From: an uncultured Bacilli bacterium
GTDB taxonomy: Bacteria; Bacillota_I; Bacilli_A; RF39; UBA660
Length of the DNA stretch: 7,108 bases
Direction: 5' to 3'
Assembly: GCA_910580135.1 (NCBI GenBank)
Contig: CAJTXC010000072.1
Location: 1-7,108 of the forward strand
The translations under genes and the position numbers were made by a program. Below, one piece after another: positions 5,844-7,108 of the stretch (position 1 is the first letter of the stretch; each line of letters begins with the position of its first letter). The notes below the pieces were generated by a model that made no database searches, was not told where the DNA came from, and saw only the letters and a program-made list of their open reading frames with translations.

Positions 5844-6168
5844 TTTGTCCACTCTCCTTTATGAATTTACTTACACTTTCATTAAATTTAGTCCACTCTT
5901 CTAATAACCCATCTTTTCTTTCCTTGCCTAGAATTGTTAAATGATAATACTTTCTAGGCGGGCCCTCATTTGACTCTTTTAAATAAGTTTCAAAATAGTT
6001 TTCGTTAGTTAATCTCTTAAGGATTGGGTAAATTGTTCCTTCATTAACATCAACTATTTCAGAAACCGCTTCAACAAGTTCATAACCATACTTATCCTCG
6101 TCTTCTACTAGTAGAAGTACAAGGAGTTCTAGAACTCCTTTTTTAAACTGGGTATTTATAATAATCAC
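5836..6168 (-). CDS. PadR-family winged-helix transcriptional repressor
   Basis: The protein of about 107-110 aa is a compact PadR regulator. Its winged-helix domain runs from QFKKGVLELLVLLL through YGYELVEAVSEI, then GTIYPILKRLTNENYF (recognition helix region) and GPPRKYYHLTILGK (wing). A short C-terminal helix should mediate dimerisation. It probably represses its own operon, including the HAAS membrane protein that it overlaps, through the TAGTACT inverted repeat in its promoter. The start is odd. The only in-frame standard start, GTG at 6168, lies inside GAGGTGAT, an ideal ribosome binding site that would place initiation at ATT 6162 or ATA 6159. Family alignment (M-I-N-T-Q or M-N-T-Q before FKKG) agrees with a start at one of these rare codons. 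The coordinates use GTG as an upper bound. The family call is firm. Confidence 0.92.
   Translation of the reverse strand: MIIINTQFKKGVLELLVLLLVEDEDKYGYELVEAVSEIVDVNEGTIYPILKRLTNENYFETYLKESNEGPPRKYYHLTILGKERKDGLLEEWTKFNESVSKFIKESGQSE
6102..6140 (-). repeat. two adjacent perfect palindromes inside the start of padR
   Basis: A 20-base perfect palindrome (half-site AAGGAGTTCT, 6121-6140) and a 16-base perfect palindrome (half-site CTTCTACT, 6102-6117) lie 3 bases apart in padR codons about 10-23. As RNA each could fold into a hairpin near the translation start. They encode the conserved GVLELLVLLLVE helix, so protein constraint explains part of the sequence but not its symmetry. Confidence 0.7.
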
Positions 6169-6179
6169 CTCACATTTTT

Positions 6180-6209
6180 ATAATAACACCTAGTACTATG
6201 TATTGTCAA
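6180..6209 (-). promoter_or_regulatory. padR-HAAS operon promoter
   Basis: The minus strand has TTGACA, 18 bases, then TATTAT. Transcription would start near 6173, only a couple of bases before the GAGGTGAT ribosome binding site, giving an extremely short leader. The -35 lies between the arms of the TAGTACT inverted repeat. Confidence 0.7.
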
Positions 6210-6215
6210 GTACTA
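6191..6215. promoter_or_regulatory. candidate PadR operator
   Basis: TAGTACT and AGTACTA form a perfect 7-base inverted repeat with an 11-base spacer, covering the padR -35 and the upstream part of the spacer. PadR proteins commonly repress their own promoters through dyads of about this size. Each arm contains the self-complementary AGTACT, with 18 bases between their centres. The site is about 50 bases from the divergent promoter, so control of the plus-strand gene is less likely. Confidence 0.65.
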
Positions 6216-6265
6216 AATTATACAAAAAACATATTAAAAATATTACACATTTTAATAAAATATAT

Positions 6266-6294
6266 TTGACAATCATACAAATTAAATATATAAT
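6266..6294 (+). promoter_or_regulatory. perfect-consensus promoter of the exported-protein gene
   Basis: TTGACA, exactly 17 bases, then TATAAT on the plus strand. Transcription would begin near 6301, about 30 bases before the chosen ATG. This predicts strong expression of an otherwise unrecognised gene. Confidence 0.85.
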
Positions 6295-6330
6295 TTTTAA
6301 TACATTTATAGAAAAGAGGATGTGTTTTCA

Positions 6331-6891
6331 ATGAAAAAATATAAGAAAGTCATAATCGCCTATGGGCTTGCATGGTGTATGTTATTTTCTTTCGCATCAC
6401 TTAATAACAAGAATGAAAAAAATGAAAATAATTTTAATAAATATGAAGAATATAAAAAGTATATTACTTCCGATGTCCCATATAGTGACGCCGATATATT
6501 CGTAACCTTTGAGGAAATAGTAAATAATAAATGGTATGTAATTGAAACAAAAGAAGATAATGAAACTGATATAATCATGACTAAAAAAACATCTTTTGAT
6601 AATCTACGAAACGGAAAGGCTTGTTATTATTATAAAAACGCACTTAGTAAAGAAAATAATGTATATAGAGTTTATTATGATAAAATAGAAAAAAGTATCT
6701 CGGTACAATCAGGACCTAACATAATTAATACGGTATCACTAGCTGATTACCTAATAGAAAATAATATTGCTAAGCCATACTATAGCGAAGATGAAATATT
6801 TGAAATATTTGAGTTAGTAAAAGAAAAGATAAACGAAAAAAAAGATATTAATAATGGCGATGCTTTAGTTAAAAAGCAAAACCATCATTAA
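6331..6891 (+). CDS. small exported protein of unknown function
   Basis: The 186-aa protein begins MKKYKKVIIAYGLAWCMLF, a classical N-terminal signal: basic start, then a hydrophobic stretch at about 7-22, followed by a hydrophilic Asn/Lys/Glu-rich body. No lipobox is evident (the Cys is preceded by AW), so it is either secreted after cleavage near FASL or anchored by this helix. I do not recognise a domain. The body has a Tyr-rich, probably beta-rich segment (NGKACYYYKNALSKENNVYRVYYD) and a helical Lys/Glu-rich end. I chose ATG 6331, 11 bases after GAGG; the in-frame GTG at 6322 nearly touches that site. It is the only plus-strand gene, divergent from padR and convergent with tex. Confidence 0.75.
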   Translation: MKKYKKVIIAYGLAWCMLFSFASLNNKNEKNENNFNKYEEYKKYITSDVPYSDADIFVTFEEIVNNKWYVIETKEDNETDIIMTKKTSFDNLRNGKACYYYKNALSKENNVYRVYYDKIEKSISVQSGPNIINTVSLADYLIENNIAKPYYSEDEIFEIFELVKEKINEKKDINNGDALVKKQNHH

Positions 6892-6899
6892 ATCTTTTT

Positions 6900-7108
6900 T
6901 TATTTATTAGGATCTAACAAAGTAAGCGCTACTTTTTCCTTTTCCTTAAATATTTCTTCTACGTAGCAATCTACTATATCCCCTACGCTTAATACATCAG
7001 ATGGATGTTTTATATAATCTTTTGATATTTTAGATATATGAGCTAGTCCATCATTATGAAGTCCAATATCTATAAACGCCCCAAAATCTACTACGTTTCT
7101 AACCGTAC
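6900..7108 (-). CDS. tex: S1 RNA-binding domain, C-terminal end of Tex-like protein, cut by window edge
   Basis: Only the last 68 residues are visible. They form an S1 RNA-binding domain: TVRNVVDFGAFIDIGLHNDGLAHISKIS, then the spacer HPSDVLSVGDIVDCYV and final strand KVALTLLD. The phrase 'HP-D-V-VGD' with the chain ending soon after is typical of Tex (YdcI-type), a cytoplasmic nucleic-acid-binding protein linked to transcription. Other S1 proteins such as polynucleotide phosphorylase or general stress protein 13 are possible but fit less well. It ends 8 bases from the stop of the convergent plus-strand gene. The T run on the plus strand between the two stops may serve that gene's termination, but no good hairpin is visible. 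Confidence 0.8.
   Translation of the reverse strand, partial: TVRNVVDFGAFIDIGLHNDGLAHISKISKDYIKHPSDVLSVGDIVDCYVEEIFKEKEKVALTLLDPNK

Noticed and set aside
6360..6578. Minus-strand ORF opposite the exported protein
   Set aside because: The plus-strand frame has a perfect promoter, ribosome binding site and signal peptide; the minus frame has none.
6889..6904. Terminator between the exported-protein gene and tex
   Set aside because: A T run is present but I find no stable stem before it, so I do not call a terminator.

Overview
The window is strongly AT-rich DNA from a low-GC Gram-positive bacterium, probably an uncultured gut-type Bacillota or RF39/Mollicutes-like relative. The grounds are AGGAG-type ribosome binding sites before most genes, near-consensus sigma-A promoters, a PadR/HAAS pair, and a Firmicutes-type nicotinate phosphoribosyltransferase. 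UGG encodes tryptophan and every complete gene ends in TAA, so the genetic code cannot be decided here. There is no mobile element, CRISPR array, rRNA or tRNA. One gene is on the plus strand; all others are on the minus strand.

Right to left along minus-strand transcription: (1) 6900-7108 is the C-terminal S1 domain of a Tex-like protein, cut by the window edge and convergent with a small exported protein of unknown function (6331-6891, +). (2) 6172-6330 is a divergent promoter region. It drives that exported protein on + and, on -, a PadR repressor overlapping an HAAS/DUF1700 membrane protein (6168 to 4404). A TAGTACT inverted repeat over the padR -35 is the likely PadR operator. (3) 4327 to 1965 is a tight four-gene operon: inorganic pyrophosphatase, a membrane-anchored UlaG-like metallo-beta-lactamase-fold hydrolase, an unknown soluble 242-aa protein and an unknown four-helix membrane protein. 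It ends in a hairpin terminator. (4) 1903 to 1 is an NAD salvage operon: a nicotinamidase-like isochorismatase-fold hydrolase (pncA-like) followed by nicotinate phosphoribosyltransferase (pncB, cut by the left edge). Together they would turn nicotinamide into nicotinate mononucleotide. The pyrophosphatase next door would pull such pyrophosphate-releasing reactions forward, although it is a separate transcription unit.

The most unusual part is the roughly 310-base leader of the NAD operon (about 1594-1903). It has a perfect-consensus promoter whose -10 sits in the loop of a 9-bp inverted repeat, a second promoter, an undescribed 19-codon leader ORF with a strong ribosome binding site, and a module present twice: a hairpin, then 14-15 A/T bases, then a 26-base exact repeat. 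One copy lies before the leader ORF and one before pncA. A 15-base core of the repeat recurs a third time before pncB. This looks like a dedicated regulatory system for NAD salvage, either a tandem RNA element or an operator array, and I cannot assign it to a known class by eye.
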